Program-made: the position numbers and the translations under genes | Source: Spiribacter vilamensis | GTDB lineage: Bacteria; Pseudomonadota; Gammaproteobacteria; Nitrococcales; Nitrococcaceae | Direction of reading: 5' to 3' | Length of the DNA: 64,000 nucleotides | Assembly: GCF_004217415.1 (NCBI RefSeq) | Contig: NZ_SHLI01000001.1 | Span: 124,001 to 188,000 of the forward strand | Shown: positions 1-10,211 of the stretch, piece by piece | Position numbering within the stretch: the stretch's first letter is position 1 | Layout: the number at the start of each line of letters is the position of its first letter | Notes under the pieces: generated by a model | The model's input: the letters and a program-made list of their open reading frames with translations, nothing else | The model's database searches: none | What the model was told of the DNA's origin: nothing

Positions 1-1
1 G

Positions 2-292
2 GCCGAGCTTGGCGAGGAGGCGGCATCGCTCCACCGCCGGGCGGGCGAGTATGCGCGTGAGATCGGGGTTGAGCGGTTGTTTGCTACCGGCGAGCTGAGC
101 GCCCACGCGGTTGAAGGATTCGGTGCGGGCGGAGACTGGTTTGCGAGCCGCAGCGCGTTGATCGAGGCCGTTACGGCAGCGGCGGTGCCGGGCGTCCGCG
201 TGCTGGTCAAGGGATCGCGCTCGGCGGCGATGGACGAGGTTGCCGCGGCGCTGGCCGGTGACGAACCGGGGGAGGGCCGCTCATGCTCCTGA
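2..292 (+). CDS. murF: UDP-MurNAc-tripeptide:D-Ala-D-Ala ligase MurF, C-terminal fragment
   Basis: This is the 3' end of a gene cut by the left edge of the window. The frame reads through without a start and stops at 290-292. The 96 or so visible residues resemble the C-terminal Mur ligase domain: a [16 protein letters not shown] helix, then a short VERLFATGE strand and a [13 protein letters not shown] segment, the usual MurF ending in which a KGSR motif precedes the last helix. MurF adds D-Ala-D-Ala to the UDP-MurNAc tripeptide in the cytoplasm. The stop overlaps the mraY start by 10 nt, the standard dcw order, which supports the assignment. The ATP-binding and central domains lie outside the window. 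Confidence 0.85.
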   Translation, partial: AELGEEAASLHRRAGEYAREIGVERLFATGELSAHAVEGFGAGGDWFASRSALIEAVTAAAVPGVRVLVKGSRSAAMDEVAAALAGDEPGEGRSCS

Positions 293-1365
293 TGCTGGCC
301 GAGCAGCTGCAGTCCTTCTACAGCGCCTTCAACGTGTTCCAGTACCTGACTCTCCGGGCGATTCTCGGCACTCTGACCGCGCTGGGTATCGGGCTTCTGG
401 TCGGGCCCTGGCTGATTCGCCGACTCGAGCGCCACCAGGTGGGCCAGAACGTGCGTAGCGAGGGTCCGGTCAGCCATTATTCCAAGGCGGGGACGCCCAC
501 CATGGGGGGCGCGCTGATGCTGGTGGGCATTGCGGTGGCGACACTGCTCTGGGGTGATCTGACCAATCGGTTTGTCTGGATGGTGCTGCTCACGACGCTC
601 GCGTTCGGGGCAATCGGCGGTACCGACGACTGGCTGAAACTCACCCGCGGGAGCAGCGAGGGATTGCGGGCACGATCCAAGCTGCTGCTGCAGAGCATTG
701 CCGCGATCATTGCCGGTGTCGCGCTGTTCGCCACCGCGACGGCACCCGCGCAGACAACGCTTATCCTGCCGTTCGTCAAAGAGATTGCCATCCCCCTGGG
801 AGGCCTTCTCATCCCGCTGACCTGGCTGGTGGTCGTGGGCGCCTCCAACGCGGTCAATCTCACCGACGGACTGGACGGTCTGGCGATCATGCCGACCGTG
901 CTGGTCGGTGGGGCGCTGGGGGTATTCGCCTATGTCAGCGGCAACGTTAATTTCGCCGATTACCTGGCGATACCGTATGTGGCCGGTGCGGGTGAGCTCA
1001 CCGTATTTGTCGGCGCTCTGGTCGGTTCCGGGCTGGCGTTTCTCTGGTTCAATACCTATCCCGCGCAGGTCTTCATGGGCGATGTCGGGTCGCTGGCGAT
1101 GGGAGCGGCGCTGGGCATGATCGCCATGGTCGTCCGCCAGGAGGTCGTGCTGTTCATCATGGGTGGCGTTTTCGTGGCCGAGACCCTGTCGGTAATGCTC
1201 CAGGTGCTCTGGTTCAAGCGCACCGGGCGGCGGATTTTCCGCATGGCGCCACTCCATCATCACTACGAGCTCAAGGGCTGGCCCGAGCCGCGCGTCATCG
1301 TTCGATTCTGGATTATCTCGGTCGTGCTCGTACTGATCGGCCTCGCGACGTTGAAGCTGCGATGA
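283..1365 (+). CDS. mraY: Phospho-N-acetylmuramoyl-pentapeptide transferase MraY
   Basis: This integral membrane enzyme transfers phospho-MurNAc-pentapeptide from UDP to undecaprenyl phosphate, making lipid I. The protein has 360 residues, the length of E. coli MraY, with about ten hydrophobic segments. Visible signatures are the TDDWLKL aspartate pair near residue 113, the [10 protein letters not shown] loop near 191, [11 protein letters not shown] near 266, and the C-terminal [13 protein letters not shown] motif with its three histidines. The start overlaps the murF stop, and the stop overlaps the murD start in an ATGA arrangement, which implies translational coupling. Confidence 0.97.
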   Translation: MLLMLAEQLQSFYSAFNVFQYLTLRAILGTLTALGIGLLVGPWLIRRLERHQVGQNVRSEGPVSHYSKAGTPTMGGALMLVGIAVATLLWGDLTNRFVWMVLLTTLAFGAIGGTDDWLKLTRGSSEGLRARSKLLLQSIAAIIAGVALFATATAPAQTTLILPFVKEIAIPLGGLLIPLTWLVVVGASNAVNLTDGLDGLAIMPTVLVGGALGVFAYVSGNVNFADYLAIPYVAGAGELTVFVGALVGSGLAFLWFNTYPAQVFMGDVGSLAMGAALGMIAMVVRQEVVLFIMGGVFVAETLSVMLQVLWFKRTGRRIFRMAPLHHHYELKGWPEPRVIVRFWIISVVLVLIGLATLKLR

Positions 1366-2723
1366 CGGCGGAGGCGCTCATGGCAAACGCTACGCAATGG
1401 GATCGGGTGATCGTCGGACTCGGCGAATCGGGGCATGCGGCGGCCTGTCACCTGGCCGCGGCCGGCGAGCGGGTCGCCGTTCTCGATACCCGGCTGCGTC
1501 CACCGCGGGCCGATGATCTGCGGGCACGGTTCCCGGAGGTGCCGGTCATCACCGGCGATTTCGATGATCGTTTGCTGGCGAACGCCGCCGAGATTGTCCT
1601 CAGCCCCGGCGTCGATCCCCGTCATCCGGCGCTGGCGGCCGCCCGTCAACGTGGCCAGCCGATTATCGGCGAGATCGAGCTGTTTGCCCGCGCCGTGAGC
1701 GCGCCGGTGATAGGGATTACCGGCTCCAACGGCAAGACCACCGTCACCCGGATGGTTGCGGCAATGGCGGCCCAGGCCGGTGTCGATGTCGTCGCGGGGG
1801 GTAATCTGGGTCCGGCGGCACTGACCCTGCTTGAACAGCATCCCGACGCGGAATGTTTCGTTCTCGAGCTCTCCAGCTTCCAGCTCGAGACAACCCGGTC
1901 GCTACGGCCCCGGGTCGCCGCCGTTCTCAATATCAGCCCCGACCATCTCGACCGCTACGAGAATATGGCCGATTACGCGGCCGCCAAGGCCAGAGTGTTC
2001 ACTGGCAGCGGCCATGCAGTGATCAATGCGGACGACCCCTGGGTTCGGACGATGGCAACAAGCGGTGCCGGGGTGAGCCGGTTCGCGGGCGAGAGCGATA
2101 CCGAGGCGGACTGGCGGCCCGAGTACCGGAGCGGTGTGGAATGGCTGACCGGCGACGGCGAAGCGGTCCTGAGCCGCGATGAAATGCAGCTGCCGGGGCG
2201 GCACAACACGCTCAACGCGCTCGCGTCGCTGGCGATTGGTGACGCTTTCGGTCTCGATCGCGCGGCCATGCGTGAAGCGCTCAGGGCGTTTCGTCCCCTG
2301 CCGCACCGCACGGAATCACTGGGCTGGCACGGCGGGCGCCTGTGGATAAACGATTCGAAGGCAACCAACGTCGCCTCCGCCGTCGCGGCGGTAAGCGGGA
2401 TGGATGTCCCGGTCGTGTTGCTGGCCGGTGGCGAGGCCAAGGGACAGCGCTTCGAGGCGCTGGCCGCAGCACTCGACAGCGTGGGCCGCGCCGCCGTGGT
2501 GTACGGACGTGATGCCGCGGCGATTGCCGACGCACTCGGCGATACCCTGACGGTGGAGGTCGTCGACGATCTCGATGCCGCAGTAATCGCCGCCCAGCGC
2601 CTGTCCCGGCGGGGTGATGCGGTGTTGCTGTCGCCAGCCTGCGCGAGCCTTGATCAGTTCCGCGACTACCGTGCACGTGGCGAGCATTTCCGCCGTCGGG
2701 TGGAGGCAATGGGCAATGGCTGA
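1362..2723 (+). CDS. murD: UDP-N-acetylmuramoyl-L-alanine:D-glutamate ligase MurD
   Basis: This cytoplasmic ATP-dependent ligase adds D-glutamate to UDP-MurNAc-L-Ala. The 453-residue protein shows an N-terminal Rossmann-like uridine-binding domain ([13 protein letters not shown], residues 16-28), the P-loop GSNGKTT at 121-127, a [10 protein letters not shown] motif in the central domain, and a C-terminal [21 protein letters not shown] segment typical of MurD. The ATG at 1362 overlaps the mraY stop as ATGA. An internal ATG at 1380 gives a start closer to the usual N terminus and cannot be excluded. It ends 8 nt inside ftsW. Confidence 0.97.
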   Translation: MTAEALMANATQWDRVIVGLGESGHAAACHLAAAGERVAVLDTRLRPPRADDLRARFPEVPVITGDFDDRLLANAAEIVLSPGVDPRHPALAAARQRGQPIIGEIELFARAVSAPVIGITGSNGKTTVTRMVAAMAAQAGVDVVAGGNLGPAALTLLEQHPDAECFVLELSSFQLETTRSLRPRVAAVLNISPDHLDRYENMADYAAAKARVFTGSGHAVINADDPWVRTMATSGAGVSRFAGESDTEADWRPEYRSGVEWLTGDGEAVLSRDEMQLPGRHNTLNALASLAIGDAFGLDRAAMREALRAFRPLPHRTESLGWHGGRLWINDSKATNVASAVAAVSGMDVPVVLLAGGEAKGQRFEALAAALDSVGRAAVVYGRDAAAIADALGDTLTVEVVDDLDAAVIAAQRLSRRGDAVLLSPACASLDQFRDYRARGEHFRRRVEAMGNG

Positions 2724-3915
2724 GCGTCTGTTACTCCCCGTGCTGGCCATGTTCGGACGCGATCGTGAAATGACCGGTGTCGATATCGATCGCCCGCTAC
2801 TCGCCGCGATCCTCGCGCTTGCCGCGTTGGGGCTGGTGATGATGGCGTCGGCCTCGGTGGGCATCGCCGAGGAATCCAGTGGCACACCAACCTATTACCT
2901 GCTGCGCCAGCTGGTCTTTCTGGCGGTGGCGACGCTCGCCTTCGCAATCTGTCTGCGATTGCCGCTGGAGTGGCTCGCGGCGTCTGCGGCGCCGCTGCTG
3001 GTTATCTCGTTTTTCCTGCTGATCCTCGTGCTGGTGCCGGGCGTCGGGCAGGAGGTCAATGGCGCGACCCGCTGGATCCCGCTGGGTCCGGTGAACATGC
3101 AGGTGTCCGAGTTTGCCCGGCTTTTCCTGCTGATCTACTTCGCCGCGTTTCTCGAGCGACACGGGACGGTCCTGCGTGAGTCGGTTCGGCCGATGCTCCC
3201 GGTCGCCCTGATCATGGCTGTTGTCGGGGCCCTTTTGCTGGCGCAGCCCGACTTCGGCGCGCTCGGTGTCTTCTCGGCGACGCTCGGCGGCATCCTGTTC
3301 ATCGCTGGTGTGCCGATGCTGATTTTCCTCGCACTGGTCGGAATAACCGGGCTTGCGGGGACCTTGCTGGTCCTGGCGGAACCCTACCGGCTGGAGCGAA
3401 TTACCTCTTTCACTGATCCCTGGGCCGATCCATTCGCCAGCGGTTTCCAGCTCACCCAGTCCCTGATCGCGGTGGGCCGCGGGGAGTGGCTGGGCGTTGG
3501 CCTCGGCGACAGTGTCCAGAAGCTTTTCTACCTGCCCGAGGCGCACACCGATTTCCTGTTCGCCGTACTGGCCGAGGAGCTGGGCGTTATCGGAATGGCG
3601 GTGACCATTGGTCTGTACGCCTTTATCGTCTGGCGGGCCTGTCGGATCGGTGCCGCCAGTCTTCGCGGCGGGCGTCATTTTGGCGGCCTGCTCGCCTACG
3701 GCGTGGGGATCGCCTTCGGCCTGCAGGCCTTCGTCAATATGGGCGTCAACCTCGGGCTGCTGCCCACCAAGGGGCTGACACTGCCGCTGATGAGCTATGG
3801 CGGCAGCAGCCTCGTTGCATCCGCCCTGGGCCTCGGGCTGCTGATGCGTGCCGATCTGGAGTGCCGGCGCGCCGGACGGGCCGCGAGCCGGCGCGCGCGA
3901 CGGAGGTCATCATGA
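2716..3915 (+). CDS. ftsW: Septal peptidoglycan glycosyltransferase FtsW
   Basis: This SEDS-family polytopic membrane enzyme polymerises lipid II at the septum together with its partner transpeptidase PBP3 (FtsI). From the ATG at 2716 the protein has 399 residues and about ten membrane segments. SEDS motifs visible are RWIPLGPVNMQVSEFARL, the QPDFGA loop with the conserved aspartate, LFYLPEAHTDFLFAVLAEE, and PTKGLTLPLMSYGGSS. The frame is open further upstream to 2614, but that would bury the start in murD; the ATG 5 nt before the murD stop is the natural choice. Its own stop overlaps the murG ATG (ATGA). Confidence 0.95.
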   Translation: MAERLLLPVLAMFGRDREMTGVDIDRPLLAAILALAALGLVMMASASVGIAEESSGTPTYYLLRQLVFLAVATLAFAICLRLPLEWLAASAAPLLVISFFLLILVLVPGVGQEVNGATRWIPLGPVNMQVSEFARLFLLIYFAAFLERHGTVLRESVRPMLPVALIMAVVGALLLAQPDFGALGVFSATLGGILFIAGVPMLIFLALVGITGLAGTLLVLAEPYRLERITSFTDPWADPFASGFQLTQSLIAVGRGEWLGVGLGDSVQKLFYLPEAHTDFLFAVLAEELGVIGMAVTIGLYAFIVWRACRIGAASLRGGRHFGGLLAYGVGIAFGLQAFVNMGVNLGLLPTKGLTLPLMSYGGSSLVASALGLGLLMRADLECRRAGRAASRRARRRSS

Positions 3916-4985
3916 CGTCGCGGCCGGTACTGATTATTGCCGGTGGTACCGGAGGGCATGTCTTCCCGGCGCTGGCGGTTGCCGAGGTGCTCGTCCGGCA
4001 GTCAATTCCCGTGATCTGGGTTGGTACTCCCGCGGGGCTCGAGGCGCGGGTGGTGCCGGCGGCCGGCATCGAACTGGAGACCGTCACCGTGCGGGGGCTG
4101 CGGGGCAATGGGCTGACCGGCTGGCTCAAGGCGCCGTGGATGGTCGCCCGGGCACTGATCCAGACGCTTGCCGTGCTGCGTCGACATCGTCCGCGAGTGG
4201 TTCTGGGCATGGGCGGCTACGTAACCGGTCCGGGGGGGATCGCCGCCCGTCTGAAGCGCCTGCCTTTGATTATCCATGAACAGAATGCGATCGCCGGTCT
4301 GACCAACCGTATGTTGTCGCGGTTGGCCACGCAGGTTCTGACCGGGCTCGATGCAACCTTCCCGGCGGGCGGCCGGCCGACGTTTACCGGCAATCCGGTT
4401 CGCGCCGCGGTGACCGCCCTGGCGGAGGAAACACCGGGTCGGCCGTCGCAACACCCACGCCTTCTGGTGATCGGTGGCAGTCTCGGGGCGCGCACGCTCA
4501 ACCGTGTCGTGCCGGCAGCCCTGGCCACGTTGCCGGCCGCCGAGCGCCCCGAGGTGGTGCATCAGGCGGGAGAGCGCAGCCTCGATATCGCTCGTGCGGC
4601 CTATGGCGAAGCGGCGGTCGAGGCCGATGTACAACCCTTTATCGACGATATGGCGACCGCTTACCGAGAGGCGGACCTGGTGGTCTGCCGGGCGGGGGCG
4701 CTGACGGTCTCGGAGCTGGCTGCCGTGGGACGAGCGGCTGTCTTTGTCCCCTTCCCCTATGCCGTTGACGATCACCAGACCGCCAACGCCCGTTTCCTCG
4801 TCAATGCCGGTGCGGCCCGAATGATTCCCGAGTCGGAGCTGACCACGGAGAGACTGGCGGCGGTTCTTCGGGAATTGCTCGCCGACCGTGACGAGCGCGA
4901 GGCCATGGCGAGGAATGCCCGGCAGCTGGGTCGGCCACGGGCTGCCGAGCAGGTAGCCGACATCTGTCTGGAGGCGGGGTCATGA
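3912..4985 (+). CDS. murG: UDP-GlcNAc:lipid I N-acetylglucosaminyltransferase MurG
   Basis: This peripheral inner-membrane GT28 enzyme converts lipid I to lipid II. The 357-residue product starts [20 protein letters not shown], with the glycine-rich acceptor loop. Other signatures are [37 protein letters not shown] and, in the UDP-GlcNAc binding half, [21 protein letters not shown] followed by DDHQTANA. The frame is open well upstream (to 3486) through ftsW, but ATG 3912 gives the family N terminus and an ATGA overlap with ftsW. The stop overlaps the murC ATG in the same way. Confidence 0.96.
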   Translation: MTSRPVLIIAGGTGGHVFPALAVAEVLVRQSIPVIWVGTPAGLEARVVPAAGIELETVTVRGLRGNGLTGWLKAPWMVARALIQTLAVLRRHRPRVVLGMGGYVTGPGGIAARLKRLPLIIHEQNAIAGLTNRMLSRLATQVLTGLDATFPAGGRPTFTGNPVRAAVTALAEETPGRPSQHPRLLVIGGSLGARTLNRVVPAALATLPAAERPEVVHQAGERSLDIARAAYGEAAVEADVQPFIDDMATAYREADLVVCRAGALTVSELAAVGRAAVFVPFPYAVDDHQTANARFLVNAGAARMIPESELTTERLAAVLRELLADRDEREAMARNARQLGRPRAAEQVADICLEAGS

Positions 4986-6412
4986 GCACGATTATGCCTT
5001 CCCAGGCCGGTGGTCCGGGCGCCATGGGCCCGATCCATCGTCTGCATTTCGTGGGAATCGGTGGGGCCGGCATGGGCGGCATCGCCGAGGTTCTGCTCAA
5101 TCTTGGCTACCCGGTGAGCGGATCCGATCTGCGCGAGAACGCGGTTGTCGATCATCTACGCGGACTGGGGGCGGATATCCACATCGGTCATCACGGTGAG
5201 CATGTCCGGGATGCGGACGCAGTGGTCATTTCCAGTGCGGTTACCGAGGACAATCCCGAGGTGGTGGCGGCACGGGCCGCGCGCGTGCCGGTGGTACCGC
5301 GTGCCGAGATGCTGGCAGAGCTGATGCGCTTTCGGTTCGGTATCGCGGTGGCAGGCACTCATGGCAAGACCACCACCACCAGCCTGGTTGCGAGCATTCT
5401 GGCGGAGGCCGATCTCGATCCCACCTTCGTCATCGGCGGCAGGCTGAACAGCGCCGCAAGCCATGCGCGCCTGGGTGCCGGTCGCTATCTGGTAGCCGAG
5501 GCGGACGAGAGTGACGCTTCGTTTCTCTACCTCAATCCGATGCTCGCGGTGGTCACCAATATCGATGCCGATCACCTCGATACCTACGGGGGCGATTTCG
5601 ATCGGCTACGTGCGACGTTCGTCGAGTTTCTCCACCATCTGCCGTTCTACGGGCTGGCGGTGCTTTGCGACGAGGATGCCGAACTGCGTGCCCTGGCCGC
5701 CGAGCTGGGACGCCCGGCACGCACGTATGGCTTCTCCCCGGGCGCCGACCTTCAGGCGACGGAGGTCGTCGCCGACGCTGGTCGCAGTCACTTTACCGTC
5801 TGCGCCGCCGGCATGGATCCGCTGCCTGTCTCCCTGAATCTGCCCGGTCGTCACAACGTCCTCAACGCGCTTGGCGCCATCGCCGTGGCGCGTGCACTGG
5901 ATGTGCCGGATGCCGCGATCCAGCGTGCGCTGAGCGGTTTTTCGGGGATTGGTCGCCGCTTCCAGCAGCTGGGTCGTCTTCCCGTGGGTAAGGGCAGTGC
6001 CCTCCTCATGGACGATTACGCCCATCACCCCCGCGAGATCGAGGCGGTCACCGAGGCACTGCGCAGCAACTGGCCCGATCGGCGCCTGGTAGTGGTTTTC
6101 CAGCCCCATCGCTTCAGTCGGACCCGGGACCTGTTCGATGACTTCGCACGGGTGCTTGGCGAGGTCGATCTACTGCTCGTGACCGAGGTCTACGGCGCGG
6201 GTGAGCCGGCGGTTACCGGTGCCGATGCCCGCAGCCTCTGCCGCGCGATCCGGTTGCGCGGCCAGGTGGACCCCGTGTTTGTCGGCAGCCTCGACGAGCT
6301 CGTCTCGATCCTGCCCGACATGCTGCGGCCGGAAGATGTCGTCATCACGCTGGGTGCCGGCAGCATTGGTACGGCGCTGCCGCGTCTCCTGGCCGGGGAG
6401 ACTGCGTCATGA
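4982..6412 (+). CDS. murC: UDP-N-acetylmuramate:L-alanine ligase MurC
   Basis: MurC adds the first amino acid, L-alanine, to UDP-MurNAc. The 476-residue protein has the N-terminal nucleotide-sugar fold ([17 protein letters not shown], residues 22-38), the ATP loop GTHGKTTTT at 125-133, a central [14 protein letters not shown] motif, and a C-terminal [12 protein letters not shown] followed by FQPHRFSRT, which are diagnostic for MurC among Mur ligases. Both ends overlap their neighbours by 4 nt (murG and murB), so translation is probably coupled along the cluster. A slightly longer N terminus (about 19 residues before the Rossmann strand) than usual is unremarkable. Confidence 0.97.
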   Translation: MSTIMPSQAGGPGAMGPIHRLHFVGIGGAGMGGIAEVLLNLGYPVSGSDLRENAVVDHLRGLGADIHIGHHGEHVRDADAVVISSAVTEDNPEVVAARAARVPVVPRAEMLAELMRFRFGIAVAGTHGKTTTTSLVASILAEADLDPTFVIGGRLNSAASHARLGAGRYLVAEADESDASFLYLNPMLAVVTNIDADHLDTYGGDFDRLRATFVEFLHHLPFYGLAVLCDEDAELRALAAELGRPARTYGFSPGADLQATEVVADAGRSHFTVCAAGMDPLPVSLNLPGRHNVLNALGAIAVARALDVPDAAIQRALSGFSGIGRRFQQLGRLPVGKGSALLMDDYAHHPREIEAVTEALRSNWPDRRLVVVFQPHRFSRTRDLFDDFARVLGEVDLLLVTEVYGAGEPAVTGADARSLCRAIRLRGQVDPVFVGSLDELVSILPDMLRPEDVVITLGAGSIGTALPRLLAGETAS

Positions 6413-7305
6413 CGGCGTTGCGTGGCCAGCTGACGACGTCGGTGCCGATGGCGCGCCACACCACCTGGCGAGTCGGCGGACCGGCGGAGCGTGTCTACGA
6501 ACCCGCGGACAGCGGCGATCTGGCCGCTTTCCTGGCGAGTGACCAGGCCATCGAGCCGCTTTTCTGGCTGGGACTTGGCAGCAATCTGCTGATTCGCGAT
6601 GGCGGCCTGCGGGGTACGGTTATCCGCCTGCATCGGGGGTTGTCATCCGTCACCGATCTGGGGGCGGGGCGGGTCCGTGCCGACGCCGGCGTGCCCTGCG
6701 CCAAGCTGGCGCGCTGGTGTGGCCGTCGCGGGTATGAGGGGGCGGCGTTTTTCGCCGGTATCCCGGGCACCATCGGTGGCGCGCTGGCAATGAATGCCGG
6801 TGCCTGGGGGGGCGATACCTGGTCGCAGGTGGAGTCCGTGGAAACCGTTAGTCGCAGTGGCCATGTCCGCGAGCGCGATCCCGCCGATTACGAGGTGAAC
6901 TACCGCGAGGTTCGGGGCGTGGCCGATGAGTGGTTCACGGCGGCAACGTTCCGGTTCCAGCCCGGTGCTGACCCCGCCCAGCTCAAGGCGCGCGTCAGGG
7001 GGCTACTGCGCGAGCGCGCCGAGAAGCAGCCGACGGGTATCGCGAGCGGCGGGTCGGTATTTCGTAATCCACCGGGTGACCATGCAGCGCGGCTGATTGA
7101 CGCGGCTGGACTGAAGGGGGCCTGCGAGGGCGGAGCTCGGGTGGCGGACAAGCACGCCAACTTTATCGTCCACGACGGTGATGCCTGCGCTGCCGATATC
7201 GAGTCGCTCATCGGCCGGATTCAGTCACGGGTGCAGGCCGTTCACGGCATCGCTCTGCAGACCGAGGTGCGCATCATCGGGGAGGCGGGTTCGCATGACG
7301 CATGA
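6409..7305 (+). CDS. murB: UDP-N-acetylenolpyruvoylglucosamine reductase MurB
   Basis: This FAD-dependent reductase makes UDP-MurNAc from the enolpyruvyl intermediate using NADPH. The 298-residue product shows the FAD-binding motifs [12 protein letters not shown] and [18 protein letters not shown], the SGGSVFRNP motif carrying the catalytic serine, and a near-terminal TEVRIIG with the catalytic glutamate. The length, well short of the E. coli type I enzyme (about 340), is closer to the type II form. It starts 4 nt inside murC and ends 11 nt inside ddl. The gene order murG-murC-murB-ddl is the conserved dcw arrangement. Confidence 0.95.
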   Translation: MTALRGQLTTSVPMARHTTWRVGGPAERVYEPADSGDLAAFLASDQAIEPLFWLGLGSNLLIRDGGLRGTVIRLHRGLSSVTDLGAGRVRADAGVPCAKLARWCGRRGYEGAAFFAGIPGTIGGALAMNAGAWGGDTWSQVESVETVSRSGHVRERDPADYEVNYREVRGVADEWFTAATFRFQPGADPAQLKARVRGLLRERAEKQPTGIASGGSVFRNPPGDHAARLIDAAGLKGACEGGARVADKHANFIVHDGDACAADIESLIGRIQSRVQAVHGIALQTEVRIIGEAGSHDA

Positions 7306-8236
7306 TCATCCCCTCGATCACCGCGATCCGGGCCGCGTCGCCGTGCTCATGGGCGGTCGATCCGCCGAGCGGGAGATTTCTCTGGCGAGCGGCGCCGAGT
7401 GCCTGGCGGCATTGCATGCGCTGGGGGTTGATGCCGAGGCTTTCGATCCGGCGGAGCGGTTGGTGACGGAGCTCGTTGATTACGATCGCGCCTTTATCGC
7501 TCTGCACGGGCCGGGTGGCGAAGATGGCGTGATCCAGGGAGCGCTCGAGGCCATGGGGGTGCCCTATACCGGCAGCGGCGTGCTGGCGTCGGCATTGGGG
7601 ATGGACAAATTGCGTACCAAGGGCGTCTGGCAGGCGATGGGACTGCCCACACCCGCCTTCCGCGTGCTGCGCGGCGATGACGACCCGAGCACCGTGATCG
7701 CGGCGCTGGGGCTGCCGCTGTTCGTGAAACCGCTGCGTGAAGGCTCGAGCATGGGCACGGCGCGAGTGGATCATGCCGCGGATCTGGCAACCGCCGCCGA
7801 GCAGGCGCGGGCCTTTGGTGACGCCGTGCTCGTCGAGCGCTGCATCGAGGGCCCCGAGTATACGGTCGCGCTACTCGACGGCCAGGTGTTGCCGGCGATT
7901 CGTATCGAAGTCGACGCGGCTTTCTACGACTACCGCGCCAAATACCAGTCCGACGCCACCCGCATGGTTCTTCCCTGCGGGCTGTCAGCGGCCGCCGAGG
8001 CGCAGATGGGTCAGCTCGCACAGCAGGCCTTCGCCGCGATTGATGCCAGCGGCTGGGGCCGCGTGGACCTCATGGCGGATGAGGCGGGTGCGTTATGGCT
8101 GCTCGAGGTCAACACCATCCCGGGGATGACCGACCACTCGCTCGTCCCTGCGGCCGCCGCGGCGCGCGGGATGGCGATGGACGAGCTCGTGGCCCGGATT
8201 CTGCTGACAAGCTGGAGGCGTGGTGAGGCGCAGTGA
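7295..8236 (+). CDS. ddl: D-alanine:D-alanine ligase
   Basis: This ATP-grasp enzyme makes the D-Ala-D-Ala dipeptide used by MurF. Starting at ATG 7295 the protein has 313 residues. Visible motifs are GRSAEREISLASG near residue 21, HGPGGEDGVIQGALE, the GVPYTGSGVLASALGMDK loop, KPLREGSSMG in the ATP-grasp core, and LLEVNTIPGMTDHSL at the metal site. The frame is open upstream to 7178 inside murB, but only the 7295 start gives the Ddl N terminus. The stop overlaps a GTG start for ftsQ (GTGA). The context corresponds to E. coli DdlB. Confidence 0.96.
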   Translation: MTHDHPLDHRDPGRVAVLMGGRSAEREISLASGAECLAALHALGVDAEAFDPAERLVTELVDYDRAFIALHGPGGEDGVIQGALEAMGVPYTGSGVLASALGMDKLRTKGVWQAMGLPTPAFRVLRGDDDPSTVIAALGLPLFVKPLREGSSMGTARVDHAADLATAAEQARAFGDAVLVERCIEGPEYTVALLDGQVLPAIRIEVDAAFYDYRAKYQSDATRMVLPCGLSAAAEAQMGQLAQQAFAAIDASGWGRVDLMADEAGALWLLEVNTIPGMTDHSLVPAAAAARGMAMDELVARILLTSWRRGEAQ

Positions 8237-8943
8237 AAAGGGTTTCCGGGAAAACCGCCATGCTGCTGGTCGGTGTGGCGATGCTGATAGCCGTGGCCGG
8301 GGCTGCGTGGTACGCCCTCGACCGGGGGCTGGTGCGGCCGTTGCTGCCGCTCGAGCGGGTCGGCTTCGACGGCGAGCTTGCCCAGCTGCAGGAGACGGAT
8401 CTGCGCAAGGTGCTTACGGGACATCTGACCGGTGGGCTACTGAGCGTGGATGTCGGGGCGATCCGTGGCGCGGTCGAGTCATTGCCCTGGGTGGCAACGG
8501 CGACCGTGCGGCGGGTCTGGCCCGACGCGCTACGGATTACTGTCGCCGCACACGAGCCGGTGGCGATCTGGGGGAGGGGGGCCCTGATTACCGCCGACGC
8601 GGAGGTGTTCCGGCCCAGCCCGCTGCCCGATCTGGCGCTGCCCGACCTGGCCGGACCGCCTGGCAGCGCGGCCCGTGTCCTCGAGCGCTACCAGGGGGTT
8701 ATGACGCTGCTCGAGGCGGCCCCACTAGAGCTGGAGTCGCTTTCACTCAACGAGCGCCGCGCCTGGACACTGACACTTGCGGGGGGTGGCCGCCTGCATC
8801 TGGGTCGCACCTCGGTCAACGCCCGACTGGCGCGCTTCATTGCCGCCTGGGCGGAGATACCCGAGGCCGACACCCGAGAACTGGGGGTAGCCGATCTGCG
8901 CTACCCGGACGGATTTGCCCTGCGCTGGCAGGACGAGGATTGA
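8233..8943 (+). CDS. ftsQ: Cell division protein FtsQ
   Basis: FtsQ is a single-pass inner-membrane protein that scaffolds FtsB/FtsL in the divisome. The 236-residue product has one hydrophobic segment (about residues 9-26, TAMLLVGVAMLIAVAGAAWY), then a POTRA-like domain (VGFDGELAQLQ to VRRVWPDALRITV) and the beta domain beginning at HEPVAIWG. It is shorter than E. coli FtsQ (276), mainly at the two ends. The start is GTG, overlapping the ddl stop. The gene lies 4 nt before ftsA, its usual neighbour. Confidence 0.9.
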   Translation: MKRVSGKTAMLLVGVAMLIAVAGAAWYALDRGLVRPLLPLERVGFDGELAQLQETDLRKVLTGHLTGGLLSVDVGAIRGAVESLPWVATATVRRVWPDALRITVAAHEPVAIWGRGALITADAEVFRPSPLPDLALPDLAGPPGSAARVLERYQGVMTLLEAAPLELESLSLNERRAWTLTLAGGGRLHLGRTSVNARLARFIAAWAEIPEADTRELGVADLRYPDGFALRWQDED

Positions 8944-8947
8944 AGGA

Positions 8948-10189
8948 ATGACAAGGAAACAGGAACGCAACCTCCTGGTGGGCCTCGATATCGGCACATC
9001 CAAGGTCGTCGCGATCGTTGGCGAGATGCAGACCAGTGGTGACGTCGAGGTAATCGGCATTGGCTCGCACAGCTCGCGCGGGCTCAAGAAGGGCGTCGTG
9101 GTGAATATCGAATCCACGGTGCAATCGATCCAGCGTGCGGTGGAGGAGGCCGAGCTCATGGCGGGCTGCCAGATCCACTCCGTCTACGTCGGTATCGCCG
9201 GTAGCCACGTCCGTTCGCTCAACTCCCACGGCATTGTCGCGATCAAGGATCGTGAAGTGACCCGCAGCGATGTCGAGCGCGTTCTCGATGCTGCCCGGGC
9301 GGTCGCCATCCCGGCGGACCAGGAAATCCTCCATACCCTGCCGCAGGAATACATCATCGATAGCCAGGAGGGGGTGCGCGAGCCGATCGGCATGTCCGGC
9401 GTGCGCCTCGAGGCCAAGGTCCACATGGTCACCGGCGCGGTGAGCGCGGCACAGAACATCGTCAAATGCATCCGCCGCTGCGGGCTCGAGGTCGACGACG
9501 TGATCCTCGAGCAGCTCGCCTCGAGTCATGCGGTGCTCACCGAGGACGAAAAGGAACTCGGCGTCTGCCTGGTGGATATCGGCGGCGGGACGACCGACAT
9601 CGCGGTGTTCACCGATGGCGCGATCCGCCATACCGCGGTGATTCCGATCGCCGGCGACCAGGTGACCAACGACATTGCGGTGGCGCTGCGTACCCCCACG
9701 CAGCACGCCGAGGACATCAAGATGCGTTACGCCTGTGCGCTTTCGCAGCTGGCGACCAGCGACGAGACCATCGAGGTGCCATCGGTGGGCGATCGGCCGC
9801 CGCGTCGGCTGTCACGCCAGACCCTGGCGGAGGTGGTCGAACCGCGCTACGAGGAGCTCATGACACTGATCCAGGCGGAGCTGCGGCGGAGCGGGTTCGA
9901 GGACCTGATCGCCGCCGGCGTGGTAATGACCGGTGGCAGCTCGAAGATGGAAGGCGCGGTGGATCTGGCCGAGGAGGTGTTCCACACCCCCGTGCGGCTG
10001 GGTCTGCCCCAGCACATGACCGGACTGACAGACGTCGTCCGCAATCCGATCTACTCCACGGGCGTGGGCCTGCTGCATGGCGGCTGGCAGCACCGTGATG
10101 AATCGCGTCCGGAACTCTCGGCCGGCGGAACCCAGGGGTTCACGGCGGTCTGGGGCCGGATGAAAGACTGGTTCAAGGGAAATTTCTGA
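8948..10189 (+). CDS. ftsA: Cell division protein FtsA
   Basis: FtsA is the actin-like ATPase that tethers FtsZ to the membrane. From ATG 8948, preceded by a GAAGG ribosome-binding site, the protein has 413 residues. It shows the phosphate-1 loop GLDIGTSKV (residues 12-20), the SHMA/1C region, a phosphate-2 loop [13 protein letters not shown], the adenosine motif [11 protein letters not shown], and a C-terminal amphipathic stretch ending [10 protein letters not shown] that fits the membrane-targeting helix. ftsZ follows after 22 nt. Confidence 0.97.
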   Translation: MTRKQERNLLVGLDIGTSKVVAIVGEMQTSGDVEVIGIGSHSSRGLKKGVVVNIESTVQSIQRAVEEAELMAGCQIHSVYVGIAGSHVRSLNSHGIVAIKDREVTRSDVERVLDAARAVAIPADQEILHTLPQEYIIDSQEGVREPIGMSGVRLEAKVHMVTGAVSAAQNIVKCIRRCGLEVDDVILEQLASSHAVLTEDEKELGVCLVDIGGGTTDIAVFTDGAIRHTAVIPIAGDQVTNDIAVALRTPTQHAEDIKMRYACALSQLATSDETIEVPSVGDRPPRRLSRQTLAEVVEPRYEELMTLIQAELRRSGFEDLIAAGVVMTGGSSKMEGAVDLAEEVFHTPVRLGLPQHMTGLTDVVRNPIYSTGVGLLHGGWQHRDESRPELSAGGTQGFTAVWGRMKDWFKGNF

Positions 10190-10211
10190 TTCACTGATGG
10201 AGGGTGAAGGG

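Noticed and set aside
3486-3911. N-terminal extension of murG through ftsW
   Set aside because: The added residues are an out-of-frame reading of ftsW; ATG 3912 gives the true N terminus and an ATGA overlap.
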